In this document: piece by piece, positions 12,051 to 23,531 of the stretch
Position numbering within the stretch: position 1 is the stretch's first letter
How the letters are laid out: each line of letters begins with the position of its first letter
Assembly (NCBI GenBank): GCA_963971425.1
Contig: OZ020519.1
Span: forward strand, 23,972,786-24,036,785
Length of the DNA: 64,000 bases
Source: Bryoerythrophyllum caledonicum
Taxonomy: Eukaryota; Streptophyta; Bryopsida; Pottiales; Pottiaceae
Reading direction: 5' to 3'
The notes under the pieces: generated by a model
The model's database searches: none
Told to the model about the DNA's origin: nothing
What the model saw: the letters and a program-made list of their open reading frames with translations, nothing else
Made by a program: the position numbers and the translations under genes

Positions 12051-12267
12051 CACTAAATATCACTTTTAGTGTAGTGCCCAGTAAATGACTTGTGAATGCT
12101 ATAAGTTTTTACTCGTGATGCCAATTTTTACCAAGAGCACAACTCTTTGTAGTATTCAAATAAAAGGATCATTATAAACATAGTTGATAAAAATATTCAC
12201 TTAAAGTAAAAACTTATAGCATTTACAAGTCATTTACTCGGCGCTACACTAAAAGTGATATTTAGTG
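12051..12267. mobile_element. TA-flanked MITE with CACTAAA ends, copy 3
   Basis: 217 bp bordered by TA (12049-12050, 12268-12269). Inverted repeats of about 65 bp begin CACTAAATATCACTTTTAGTG and include GAGTAAATGACTTGT and ATGCTATAAGTTTTTACT on both arms, so most of the element can fold into one long hairpin. No coding content. Confidence 0.87.
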
Positions 12268-12269
12268 TA

Positions 12270-14539
12270 GTCATCATGTTAAGTGCATGATTGACATGCG
12301 GTTTCTTAGGTAAAGATGCCGCGTGCATCTCACCGTGGCTATTATCGCGTGAAGACATAGATCAACGAAGGTGCTCAAGCGGTACCATGGAAGAGATCTC
12401 AGAAGCCTACATGCGATCAAGAGGCGAGCAAGATAGTATGGAAAGTAGTCACACAAACTTAAGAGGTTCATGACCATATGGCGGCACAGATCATGAAGTT
12501 CGGCAACCTAGCAAAGAAGACGTTCTTTATACCACCGGCTAGCCCATCTACAAATGACGTATCTCCATTGAGGACTTCCATTGGAGTATATTAGAGCAGG
12601 CCTCCGGCCCACTTGCATATGATCCAAAACACGACACATTGACGCCCACTGCCGATAATAAACAAATATTGAGCTTCAAGCAACGAGACATTCAAAGAAA
12701 TTGTACCACCGTTCTCTTCTTTGAGTCTCCAAAACTCAATGCCCACTTTGCACACACGCAACATGACATCAAGATAGAGCTTAAAGGCACGTCTTGAATT
12801 GGTTGACTAGATATCGCATCTCAGATTCCTCTATTGCCTTCCATCAAGAGCGTCCTCATCAAAATACCACAATATCATATCATTGGACTATGAAGTGTTT
12901 CCATCAACCGAAGCACCATATTGCATCTCTTGAGCACCGCCTACAACTGCACTTGATCAGGAAGATACCATCGCCATTTGATAAGCGACCAACTCTTTTC
13001 TCTAGGCTCATGTCGTAGTATGCATTGGCAAGTATTCACATCTTAACTCAAAGATACCCTTAAGGTAATCGTTCCCACAGAGAATCACCGAGACTTACAA
13101 CGACTAACATCAAGCCAAGATCTGTACAATGTCAAGTATACAATAGATACATCAAAAGAAAGGAGATAAAGGTTTAGATCACAAGGTGTGAGCGTCAATT
13201 ACACCAACCGCCCCACTCAAGTGCTTTACATGGCCCGGATCCTACATGGCCCGGATCGTACATGGCCCGGACCGTACCCAGCCCGGATCCCACATGGACT
13301 TTACAACTATGTACACTATAGACATCCGGGATACTTGCTTATCCGGAGAGTATTTTGTCACCATGAACGACGGTTCTTGGGCTCAAAGAGATTTTAGTAA
13401 ACGACAATTCTTCTGCACAGTTTCTCCAATCACTCCTACTCACTAACTTGGGATGGTTGTGGTGTCACTGGGTTTCCCCGTAAGAGGGAATAAGGCTTGG
13501 GCTTTAAGGACTAGTACTACTCTTGTGGCAAATATGTGGTTTACCTACCATCCGAGCTGTTAGACCTTCCTTTACCTAAAGGAGTATTATTTAGTAGGCT
13601 CGCATAGCCATTAGCTCAAGGGATACCCAATTCTACTCCTTTTCTTCACGGAACAAAGTCCCCCTCCTAATACTCCGATGGTCACCTCGCAAAGGGGTTA
13701 GTTGGATCTCCTTCCTTCTCTCAAGATAATCCGAGCTGTTAGAGTAGTTCTGGGCTTACTGCCCTTAGGTCAAACCAGTCTACTCCGTCTTTAATACACA
13801 TGCTAAAGTAATGTCATACTCCTATAGATCAACCTATCCGACCAAAGGTTGATGCATCCGGGATCTAGAGTACATCTTCACAATCGGTGACATCCTGCCG
13901 CCGATAGGTCACACAAGACATATTAAGACTCCTTCCGCACCCATCACTCCCCCCTCGTCCTCCCATATCCACTTATAATCTCACATGTTATTCCCATCCA
14001 CCCGGACTAACTCTACTTGATGGAACAATGAAACAATTACAAATGTCAGAGTTAGAGTCACGCCCGATTAACAATCTAACCATCTCACCTATTATTCCCA
14101 TCCACTCGGACTAACTCTACTTGATGGAACAAGGAGACAATGACTTCGACGGTTAGTACGGACTTGAAGAGTGGGCTACTTGAAATGGTACTCACAGTCA
14201 TATAGAATCCGAGCTCTCCAACCGTCGAAGGTTTTCTGAGAGCGTAGGTTTAGAATTAAACTGAAAGCAAGTACACACATCAAGCAGTGAAGAGAGGTGC
14301 CACGAGACTCCTCTCTTATACTGCCAAGAACTCACACAAACGTCCAAATTCAAACAATGTCTTCTAATTAAAAACGGTGGCCTTAACTACTCTTGGCGGC
14401 GGTGGCTGCTACTCCACACGACGTGCACCGTCCGAAGGTCACTTATTACACAAAATTCAAGGCAAAAACAAGTCAAAACCAAAGTCAATCGGGGGCCAAA
14501 TCCCGGACTGAACAGTGATCTACGAACCAAGATCCTGGC
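12270..14539. other. degenerate repetitive DNA, no gene seen
   Basis: No continuous reading frame with a recognisable product. Small repeats are visible: ATGGCCCGGATC variants at 13228-13300; ATCCGAGCTGTTAGA near 13550 and 13728; and a direct repeat of ~52 bp at 13987-14038 and 14091-14142 (both contain CGGACTAACTCTACTTGATG). The context suggests decayed retroelement flanks of the ORF at 14540-16528. Confidence 0.4.
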
Positions 14540-16528
14540 CTACTTCCGGGCCAACTCCTCAAGTCTTTTCCGCTCCTCTCTCTTCTTGCGCTTCTTGGAA
14601 CTCCGACTGGAAGTTGGGGTGGGCACGGCTACTGTAAGAGCCTCCAATGGCGCAAATACATCAGTAGAAGGTGTGGGGTGGGTAGTAGTTGCCCTCAACA
14701 AGGTTTCCTTCGAAGGCAAGGAGGAATCCGGGCCATGTGGGGTGAGTGGCACGGTAGCCATGTCCGGATGAAGCCCGGATCGTGTTGGGAGGACCAATAC
14801 CTGACTCGGGGTGCCCATGATGACATCCTGGCCGGATATCTGTCTTGGAGTGTATAAGTAAGAGGAACTCTCACTTGCAATCTTCCCAAGGTGAAACCCG
14901 CTCTGCAAAGGGGCCACAATTGGTGTAGTGCGAGGAGAATCACTAAGTAGCAGCTGGCGAGGATGCACGGGGAGTGGGGGCTCCATCGCAACACCCGGGC
15001 GTTCCTTCCAACCGCTCTGCATCGGTGTGGTGACCTCCGAAGGGAATGGTCCTCCCGGGACCCTCAAACTCGGGAGTTGAGGGGGCCAATCCGGGCTGTC
15101 AAGGTCCACCACTTCCTTCTCCTTCCATGGGCCGTGATCACCGAGGCCACGCTCCTCCGGATTGGTCTCCGAACCCGAGTCTCCATCCTTGTCGTAGCTG
15201 TCAGAGTCTTCCACAAACTTGAGTAGGATGTGAGTGAGATTGCTCACCAACAATCTCATATTGGCATAAGCCGCCTCAACCTTCACGGTTTGCTCCATCA
15301 CGAAGGCAATCACTCTCTTGCTGGAAATGTGGTCATCCCTCTCCAATCGAGCATCAAACATCTTGGCTTTCAGTACCACATCTGCGGGAAAACGCAATGC
15401 TTCGTCTACATGCTGTAACGCTACCGCCGAGGCATTGGCTTGGAGAAGAGCCGCCTTGCAACTTCTCTCTGCCTCCAACGCTCGACTCTTCACCTTTGTC
15501 TTATCGAGTGTGAGTTGGTTGACCTTCTGCTCCATGATGCGGAGATCACCAGCTCCTCCGACCTTCTCCTTGATCGCAGCGATCAACCATTCATGCGGAG
15601 GGTTACCCACCAAGCTGCTCGCTTGTCCCAAAGTCCTATCTGCGTCTTCCACAAATACGCGAATGGCTTCTAGTAGCTCAGAGGCCGAATAAGACTTGCC
15701 TCCGAGTTGCGCCGGTTCGGTGGCTGCGACGCGGATGGCTGCGCAGGTGCGGGTGGAGGGGACTCCTCCCTGTCTCTGTCTCTGGCGCTTGGGAGGTGGT
15801 ACAACCTCCTCTCCTGACTGTGATGAGCTGCTCCCTCTTTCAGACCCTGGTTTGGATTCTGATTCTGTCCCTTCGAACTTCTACATCATCAGTTGCATTC
15901 CATACGCCATGTCCTCCTCAGGAGTAGTCTCCTTGAAATGGTGATATAGGTGGATAAAAAATGGGCAGAGGGGTGCACGCGTGACATTGTGAATACTCCT
16001 GGTCAACCTAATAACCACATCCTTCACAATGATGGCTCAATTCACCACCCTCTTGCCAATGTAGGGGCCATACACGGTGTTAGCGAGAGTAACCGTCACT
16101 CGGGTAGGTTTCTCGGGGTGTAAGATTGGTACAAAGAATGCGAAGACCCGTCTGGCGCGGGGGTCCGCGCAATCTTGTATCGCATAACCATTCTTGGCGT
16201 CCTTGTTACCGAACCTCCCCTTGGCATACTTCTCTTTCTTTGTACTTGTCCATCCCGCCCCTTGTCGTGGAAAGCCATACACCTCTTGCCACCTCCCTAT
16301 GGTCCATCTGTCCGGACAAGCCCGGATGCTATCTCCATCGGGTTCCGGCAAGGGATCTTGCCGCATCTCTTACACAGTGGATTCCACCCAAAAACTCCAA
16401 CAGAAATCCATGAGGGAGAGACAACTCATGCAAAGGAGATCCTCTTTGAGCTCGATGAGCTCTAGAGAATCCTTGGAAATGACTGGGCAAATATCCTTCT
16501 TTTCCGAGGGTACCAGATTGGAGGCCAT
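14540..16528 (-). pseudogene. retroelement-type ORF (gag-like), three in-frame stops
   Basis: Starting at ATG 16528 one frame runs 662 codons to a stop at 14540-14542, broken only by in-frame stops at 16370-16372, 16037-16039 and 15881-15883. The second stop replaces a position where Trp (one base away) would be expected. N-terminal part: a globular domain with segments KNGYAIQDC and PILHPEKPTRVTVTLANTVY. Middle: a Lys/Arg-rich linker (PPPKRQRQRQ), then a long charged region with coiled-coil character (about residues 290-420). C-terminal: Pro/Ser-rich, ending in a basic SSKKRKKREERKRLEEL stretch. I associate this layout with repetitive hypothetical proteins of plant retroelements, but no enzymatic domain is visible. 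The absence of frameshifts suggests recent inactivation. Confidence 0.6.
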
Positions 16529-16599
16529 TCGATTATGGGTTCTTGAGGCGTGAAAACAGGGTTGGGGCTTGCTCTTCTCGTCTTACTACTGGTGCTCGT

Positions 16600-17420
16600 G
16601 TTCTCGGTTGGCCCGGAGCCTCATGTGCTGGAGCTCCTCCGTAGAAAGCTGGCCCGGAACCTTAAATGTTGTGCTCTTGTCTTCGGCTGGCGGGCTCTTC
16701 CCACGGCTGGCGAGCTCCTCCCATGATTGGCGGGCTCTTCCCACGGCTGGCGGGCTCCTCCCACGGTTGGCAGGCTCCTCCCACAGTTGCTGGCTCCTTA
16801 CACGACTGCTGGCTCCTTACACGACTACTGGCTCCTTACACGGCTGGCCTGGAACCTCACAGGGCTGTTGGCTCCTTACACGGCTGGCCCGGAACCTTAA
16901 GTGTTGGAGTTCCTCCGTTGAAGACTGGCCTTGAGTCTCCCTGTTCCTCGTGTTATCAAAGGGGTGCTAGCATACGTACCATCCTCGAGATGGTGCCTCC
17001 CTTCACGTTCGTGTCGGTGCTCCTTGATCACAACTGCTGGCTCGGAGCCTCAAGCCTTGTTGCTCCTCTCCCTTCACGTTCGTGTCGGTGTTTCTTGATC
17101 ACGACTGCTGGCCCAGAGCCTCGAGCCTTGGTGCTCCTCTTCACGTTCGTGTCGGTGTTCCTTGATCATGACTGCTAGCCCGGAGCCTCGAGCCTTGGTG
17201 CTCCTCTTTACGTTCGTGTCAGTGCTCCTCTTCCTTCACGTCATGTCAGTGCTCCTCTTCCTTCGTGTCGGTCAGTACTCCTCTTCCTTCACGTCGTGTC
17301 GGTGCTCCTCGGAGCCCTCGCTTATAAGCCTGCTGGCCCGGAGCCTCCCTCATAAGACTGCTGGCCCGGAGCTTTGAGTGCCTCGGTGCTCCACTTCCTT
17401 GACTGCTGGCCTGAAGCTCC
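16600..17420. repeat. minisatellite cluster
   Basis: Tandem GC-rich repeats in two blocks. 16680-16900: units on the pattern CGGCTGGCGGGCTCCTCCCA grading into TGCTGGCTCCTTACACG. 16990-17330: units of roughly 65-70 bp containing CTTCACGTTCGTGTCGGTG, a TCCTTGATCAC step and GGCCCGGAGCCTC. Open frames over this block arise from the repetition. It abuts the 5' end of the gag-like ORF. Confidence 0.7.
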
Positions 17421-18915
17421 TCTCCCTTGATTGTTGGCCCTGGTGTTCCCTCGAGTGCTGTTGGTGATGTTCTCCTTCGTGCTGGATGTGCTTTTGTACA
17501 CGGCTGTTGGCCCGGCTTTTTATGAGGTTCCTTCCGGGTTGGATCCCGGGCTCTTTCCACCTTCCGGGCCAAATTCAGGCTCCTTCCACCTTCCGGGCCA
17601 GATTCGGGCTCCTTCCTTTTTTCGGGCCAAATTCGGGCTTGTGTGGGTTGGCCCGGATGATGGCATTCCCTACCTCTCGGTCTTTATGCGGGTTCGGGCC
17701 CGAGGGACTGCTTTTAGGCTAGAGTCTAAGTTAGAGCTCTAGGTCCCTTCTTGCTACTATTAAGGCTTTTGTAAAAGCCCCGTATTCTTCCTACCTTAAT
17801 CTTACCTAAAGATAAATCCCGGTTGGGGATATCTTGCTTACTTTAAATACCTATAACTACCTAATTAAAAAAATTGAAAAATTCGTGGTACGACAGCTCA
17901 CTAGCTAGATTAGAACACCTTTTTTCTGAATTTAGAAGAAAGATCTGCAAATCATCCCGAAAATGATAGATCCAATGCTTAGAGCAGGCTGGGACATTGG
18001 TCAGGAAGATCATAGAAGAGGGAAACAAGTTCCACTTGACGGCATGGCAAAAGACGACAAACTCGTTTCAAAAGCACGGAACTGCTTTCTTTTACAAGAT
18101 GTACGCACCCATCAACTTCCAACTTTAGTGGTCCTTATAGAGCATGCCTTTGATCTTCTCCAAGCGACAAAACGACTTATAAAAAGTCTTAAACAACTTG
18201 ACCTTCACATTTTGTGATCACGTGTAATGAAAGATATTGAACACGTAGTATCACGAGCACATAACATGCCTCTCATACAAAAATCACACTTGAGCTCACA
18301 TTTTATAACAACGTAAGGCTTTGACAATCACGCCTTCACACCACTTAAAGGAATCACCATGCTCTAATTGCGCGTTAAACATGCATTTAAGCAATTATGC
18401 ACTCAGCCAAGTGCTTAAAACGGCGCTAAAAAACAATAAGATTTTTGTGAAAACGAAATTGAAAAAAAAAAATTAAAAAATTAAAAAAATTAGTATCGCT
18501 TTTGTACTAAATTTACATGTTTGTAGTGTTAAATATTGGCTTCTACATGTGCATGTAAGAGATATACATTCTCTATTTGCTAGAATTTATAAAGAACACA
18601 TGATTATTTATCCAATTTTTGTTCTTTTTAAGATTGTAACAATGATGTAGTTACATTTTGTAGATACACATTTGTACGATTATACAATTTAAGAGTATAT
18701 CACTACGATACAACTTATAAGAGATGCAATAATAAAAGATGCAGTTTAGTGAGAAAGTGTAAGGTATCTCACTTTTTATTGAATGCAAAAACATACTTAA
18801 TCAAACAATTTAAAACTTCTGCAAATAAATACTAAAATCAAACATATCATATTAAACTTAAACATATCAAATGTATCATGATGATCTATCTGCCACCAAA
18901 ACATCACTTACTCTA
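17421..18915. other. no gene recognised
   Basis: 17530-17700 keeps short GGGCC-rich repeats (TTCCGGGCCAAATTCGGGCT variants). After that the sequence is AT-rich. A short + strand frame at 17963-18217 has no recognisable domain and no support beyond being open. Confidence 0.35.
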
Positions 18916-20214
18916 CTATGCTATAGCAGAAGGGTTCTCATCATCCTCTGACAACTCGACTCCCTTCACGTGTCCTATGGCGTTCTTCACCACAGCAGAT
19001 AATTCATGAGCGTGCACCGGATGATATATTGTATCTCCAAGACTTATGGACGCAGACTCAACATATTTGTAACTGCCAGGCTCACCGTGCCGTGTGTGTC
19101 TTATATCGTCATCATTATAGTAGAAGCCATCCTTAAACACATCTCTCGATCTGAGAAGAAGGCCCCCTGAAATTCAGTGACATCCTTCAATACGCCAAAT
19201 CTTGGAAAAAAAGTCAATATCGGTCGCGTATCACTTCTTGTATCTGCAACCCTCTCTTGTGTCTCTGATTCAATCTGTACTTGAAAAGACCCCAAAGCCT
19301 GCCAAACCCTCTTTTGCTCGGTAAAAAATTCAAGCGAGTTGGATGCTTCTCACTATACCTCAAGCGTTTGAGAAACAAATGTTATTTGCCTCTCTTCCCA
19401 TTGACATGGAGCTATCATTCATTACATCAGTATCTTCCATCTTCTCTATCAGTGTCCCTAACATATCCCCCAAAGTGTCTCTCACCACTAGCTACGTTGA
19501 TGGAATCCTCTCCCTGGCATGAGACTTATCCACTTTTTCTTCATCGGTGCTTGAGTCCTCATCGGTCGAGCTATTATCAGACAAATAATATTTTGATCCT
19601 GAAAAACATGGCAATATCTCATTCAAAGTTCCTTCCTCGTTGTCGCCGTTCTTTTGCCTCTCTCCACCAATCGTCTCTTCAGTCTCTTGTACGATGTTAG
19701 GAGCCATGTTAGTTCCACTTTTTGTCTCAGTGATCAACTTCTGTCCTTGAAAATTGTTGCACAACTCATTGTTTAGGAATCTAGCCCTCTCCGTGCAATC
19801 ATCAATGACAATGATCTCATATCCCTGGAAATCCCCTTGATCGATTGTAGGAATGACCATGGAAATACCACATGCCACTAAACCCCTACCTCAACGATAG
19901 TACGGATCCACGAGCCTAGACAAATCCGATGGAGATCTCTCCAAATGATCACCTTCAGAAGGCTGACATGCATCACTCTACAAATCTTGAAATACAAGAG
20001 GAAGTCGACAATCTCCAGAAACATAGATGGGGCCAGGAGGGGTACCAATCGGATGTTGCATGGAAATCACAACAGCTCCAATTGGTTGTACCATTTGCTG
20101 CAAGCGACCACTCTCTATAAAATCAAGAGCATAAGGATCAATCAAGTTGGGATCAAATGCCCAAATTCCATGCCGCATAAAACAATCCTCAAGAAGCTTC
20201 AGCTTTCCGAACAA
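18916..20214 (-). pseudogene. decayed ORF segments, probable end of the 23-29 kb retroelement
   Basis: Minus-strand frames at 19978-20214, 19492-19878 and 18916-19140 can be read through as one decayed protein with stops and frame changes. Segments such as HGIWAFDPNLIDPYALDF and an acidic Ser/Asp stretch (SDNSSTDEDSSTDEE) are protein-like. They have the same orientation as the decayed retroelement at 23190-28800 and are separated from it only by the Tc1-like insertion, so I infer one original element. Function unknown. Confidence 0.45.
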
Positions 20215-20398
20215 CTCTTCATTGGCAAATACGGTTGGTGGTGATAAAATATGATGTTCTATCGTTTAATGTTTGTCATCTATAACGCTACTTGTTCAAA
20301 GGCTCTGGATAATTGCTTATCACCCCATGGACCATCTCCATGCCTCCCACAGCCACGCCAACAATCAATCACCTACAAGCATGGTTTTTCCAATTCTA

Positions 20399-20981
20399 CA
20401 ATAGGGTGACATTCAAATTGGCCGTTTAGTAGTTCCAGGGATAGTGTCCTACACTGCTGCCAACTTTGACACCCTCCCCAAAGCTAAGAAATTGTTATTT
20501 TACCATCAAAATTTGGGGACAGCATCATCTTTATGTTGAAAACATGCATACCAAATTTCAAGTCCAGGAGACTTATACAAAAAAACTTATGCAAGATCTA
20601 CCAACATGGGATAGCTGTGAGAAAAGTGTCACAGCTGCCAACTTTGACACCCTCCCAAGAATTGAGGAAATTGTTTTTGCCCATGAAATTTTTGGAGAAT
20701 TTTTTTTTTTATGTTGTTTGCATGTGTGGAAAATTTCAAGTCCAAAAGACCCATACAAAAAATAATATTCCAAATCTACCAACATGTGTAGTTTTGAGAA
20801 ACAAAGGGGAAAACCATTTTACTACTTCCAACTTTGACGCCCTCCTTAGGATTGAGTTTTTGTTGATACATAATGAAATTTTTGGCACAAGATCATCTCT
20901 ACGCTGGTAACATGTGGGATAAAATTTCAAAGCCAAAAGACATACTTAAAAAAAGTTATTCCATATCTATCAACATGTATA
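20399..20981 (+). repeat. left inverted repeat of the Tc1-like element, three internal repeats
   Basis: Within the arm a diverged unit occurs three times, starting near 20459, 20636 and 20827. Each starts CCAACTTTGACRCCCTCC and later has AAATTTCAARKCCA, then an ATCTAYCAACATG step. Spacing is about 177-191 bp. Repeated sites inside long arms resemble the IR/DR arrangement of some Tc1 elements, where they bind transposase; binding here is inferred. Confidence 0.85.
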
Positions 20982-21602
20982 ACTATGATAAACAATTTGA
21001 AGGTCATATTGAAAATGTTAAAATATCTTTGACACCTCATGTTTTTTCATTGAACTCAATCATGTGAGTAAGCCACCAAAAATAAATGCTTCTCAAAAAG
21101 ATCAATAACATCTAAATGAAGAAGTAAAGAGGTGTTCCATGCAGAAGAATCCACTTGGCCATAAAGTGTGCATTAGATACATGACAAATTTTTTCTTCTA
21201 AATATCTATTGAACACGATGTAAAGGGAATGGTGTGTGTGATTTGTGATAGACTGAATGTTGAGACAATCCTCAAAACAGAGAGTGTTGTATTGTGGGAT
21301 GCATGAGTGTTGATTCACATTGGGCATACATGATGAATGATTAAGAGCAAAACGATTTTTCATGTATGCATATGGGCTTGTGTTTTGGCGACCCTTCTCT
21401 CTCCTCTCTACTCCAGCGCCTTGGCTCCCTTCTCTCCCCCTTGCTCTGCTCCAGCCTTGTTCTCCTTCCTCTGCCAATTGTCACGTGTCAATCCTGCAAC
21501 CCCCTTTGCTCTGCTCTAGCCCCTTGGCCCCCTTCTCTCCCCATTGCTCTGCTCTAACCCCTACTCTATTGCTGTAGCTAGCATCACGCACTCTATAAGT
21601 TT

Positions 21603-22610
21603 ATGATGGCAATTTCAGATGAAATTTGTGCTCGCATCATAGGTTTGAGTGGAGGATTTACAGGAGTTCAAATTGCAGCTACTATTGGAGTTCCTATTAG
21701 AACAGTTACAAGGTTAGTAAAAACATTTAGAGAAGATGGAACCTACAAGCGCAAACCTTGCGGTGGAAGTCACGCTAAAAAGCTTAGTGATAGAGATGTT
21801 CGTAGTATTGTGCATTACTCAAAAATTCATCGTTGCTCTTCATTCTCAGAGATTACCAATGCATGTCCTACTCAAGTGTGTAGACGTACTATTCAAAGGG
21901 TCTTACATAAAAATGACATTTTTGGTCGAATTGCGGTCAAAAAACCTTTTTTGACACCTCGTCATATGTCTCAACCATTAGCTTTTGCTCAGAAGTACCG
22001 TGGATGGAGTGCAAAAGAGTGGAAGGGTGTTGTTTGGATAGATGAATCTACTTTTGAAATTGGAAAAAATTCTCAGCAAATTCATGTTTGGAGAAGTGCA
22101 TACGAGCGTTATTCATCAAGTTGTCTAGCTCCTACTATTAAAAGTGGAAGGACTTCTTTAATGATTTGGGGCGCATTTGCTGGAGGACAAAAGTCAGAAC
22201 TTGTCTTTATGCCTAAAGGTCAACGTTCTGCTAAGGATTTTATAGAAGTGGTTTACGATGCCAAATTGGTTCATTTCATGGGTCAAATTCCACAAGGAGT
22301 GCTTATGGAAGATGGGGCACCCGTCCATAGGAGCAAAATATGTGAAGAATGGAGACAAAGCCACCTTCTCGAAAAGCTCAACTGGCCTGCAAACTCTTCC
22401 GATCTCAATCCAATCGAGAACGTTTGGAGGATGTTAAAAGATGTTGTGCAACATGGCAAACAATGCCTTAGAAGCTTAGATGTGTTGAAGGTAGTTCTTG
22501 AAAGAGAGTGGAAGTTAGTCAATGGTACAAAGCTCCTTCAACTATGTCATTCTATGCCCTCTAGGTTATTAGCAGTGATTGGCGCTAATGGAGGACATAC
22601 ACGTTGGTAG
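21603..22610 (+). CDS. Tc1-like DDE transposase (DD34E)
   Basis: An intact 335-residue protein, the usual size for Tc1/mariner transposases, which cut and paste the element at TA sites. The N-terminus (about 1-110) holds two helix-turn-helix-like parts (GFTGVQIAATIGVPIRTV; CRRTIQRVLHKN), as in paired-type DNA-binding domains. Catalytic triad: first Asp in VVWIDEST (about residue 145), second in VLMEDGAP (about 237), Glu in SSDLNPIENVW, with 34 residues between the last two: DD34E. Well-characterised plant mariner-like elements are mostly DD39D, so this subtype is unusual for the host lineage. The start could be either of the two adjacent ATG codons. The last few codons extend into the right inverted repeat. 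A pyrimidine-rich leader (21390-21560) precedes it. No stop or frameshift. Confidence 0.93.
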   Translation: MMAISDEICARIIGLSGGFTGVQIAATIGVPIRTVTRLVKTFREDGTYKRKPCGGSHAKKLSDRDVRSIVHYSKIHRCSSFSEITNACPTQVCRRTIQRVLHKNDIFGRIAVKKPFLTPRHMSQPLAFAQKYRGWSAKEWKGVVWIDESTFEIGKNSQQIHVWRSAYERYSSSCLAPTIKSGRTSLMIWGAFAGGQKSELVFMPKGQRSAKDFIEVVYDAKLVHFMGQIPQGVLMEDGAPVHRSKICEEWRQSHLLEKLNWPANSSDLNPIENVWRMLKDVVQHGKQCLRSLDVLKVVLEREWKLVNGTKLLQLCHSMPSRLLAVIGANGGHTRW

Positions 22611-23177
22611 ATATGGAATAACTTTTTTGTGTACATCTTTTGGCTTTGAAATTTATCTCACATGTTACCAGCGTAGAGATGATCTTGTGCCAAAAATTTC
22701 ACTATGTATCAACAAAAATTCAATCCTAAGGAGGGCGTCAAAGTTGGAAGTAGTAAAATGGTTTTCCCCTTTGTTTCTCAAAACTACACATGTTGGTAGA
22801 TTTGGAATATTATTTTTTGTATGGGTCTTTTGGACTTGAAATTTTCCACACATGCAAACAACATAAAAATATTTTTGCTCCAAAAATTTCATGGGAAAAA
22901 ACAAATTTCCTCAATTCTTGGGAGGGTGTCAAAGTTGGCAGCTGTGACACTTTTCTCACAGCTATCCCATGTTGGTAGATCTTGCATACGTTTTTTTGTA
23001 TAAGTCTCCTGGACTTGAAATTTGGTATGCATGTTTTCAACATAAAGATGATGCTGTCCCCAAATTTTGATGGTAAAATAACAATTTCTCAGCTTTGGGG
23101 AGGGTGTCAAAGTTGGCAGCAGTGTAGGACACTATCCCTGGAACTACTAAACGGCCAATTTGGAAGTCACCCTATTG
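22597..23177 (-). repeat. right inverted repeat of the Tc1-like element
   Basis: Reverse complement of the left arm, including the same three internal units, ending GTCACCCTATTG before TA. Differences from the left arm are scattered substitutions and small indels in homopolymers, so the arms diverged after insertion or were never homogenised. Confidence 0.9.
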
Positions 23178-23531
23178 TACATGATCTGAATGAAATAACC
23201 CTCTTCTAAACCAAATCATAAGAGAGTTGTGTGGATCATTTTGACCTGGCTTTTGAACTTCCATCTGCCATTCTCAATTGGCAGTGCTCAAATCTCCCAC
23301 ATCGACAGATAAATCATTGTATCCACGCCCCCTTAATAATGATATTTGATGGAAGAGGGGATGAGATGGACTAGGTCTTCCAGCTTAGACACCTTCTCTC
23401 GTATAGGAGCAACCCATGACGTTTTTGTTGGAGCAACTAAATGCTTTGCCAAGGTATAAAGTTGTCCCCTGCCTCTCAAAATTTACTTCAGTACAGATAT
23501 ACCAAAAGAACTCCTCCATAGAACTCGGTGC

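Larger units (their letters stand above)
20399..23177 (+). mobile_element. Tc1-like DNA transposon with ~580 bp inverted repeats, apparently complete
   Basis: 2779 bp bounded by TA duplications (20397-20398, 23178-23179). The outer ends CAATAGGGTGAC are perfect inverses. Long inverted arms (20399-20981 and about 22597-23177) flank a single intact transposase gene at 21603-22610. The small divergence between arms, intact TA borders and uninterrupted ORF indicate relatively recent insertion. It sits inside a decayed minus-strand retroelement. Confidence 0.93.

Noticed and set aside
7526-12267. CACTA (EnSpm) superfamily assignment from the CACTAAA ends
   Set aside because: CACTA elements make 3-bp target duplications; these copies show only TA on both sides and no matching third base, so Tc1/mariner-type MITEs fit better.
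17963-18217. Small + strand gene
   Set aside because: 84 codons without a recognisable domain, ribosome context or splice support, in a transposon-rich stretch.
20466-23043. Several 60-125 codon frames in the arms of the Tc1-like element
   Set aside because: They are mirrored in both arms and lie in inverted repeats; non-coding.
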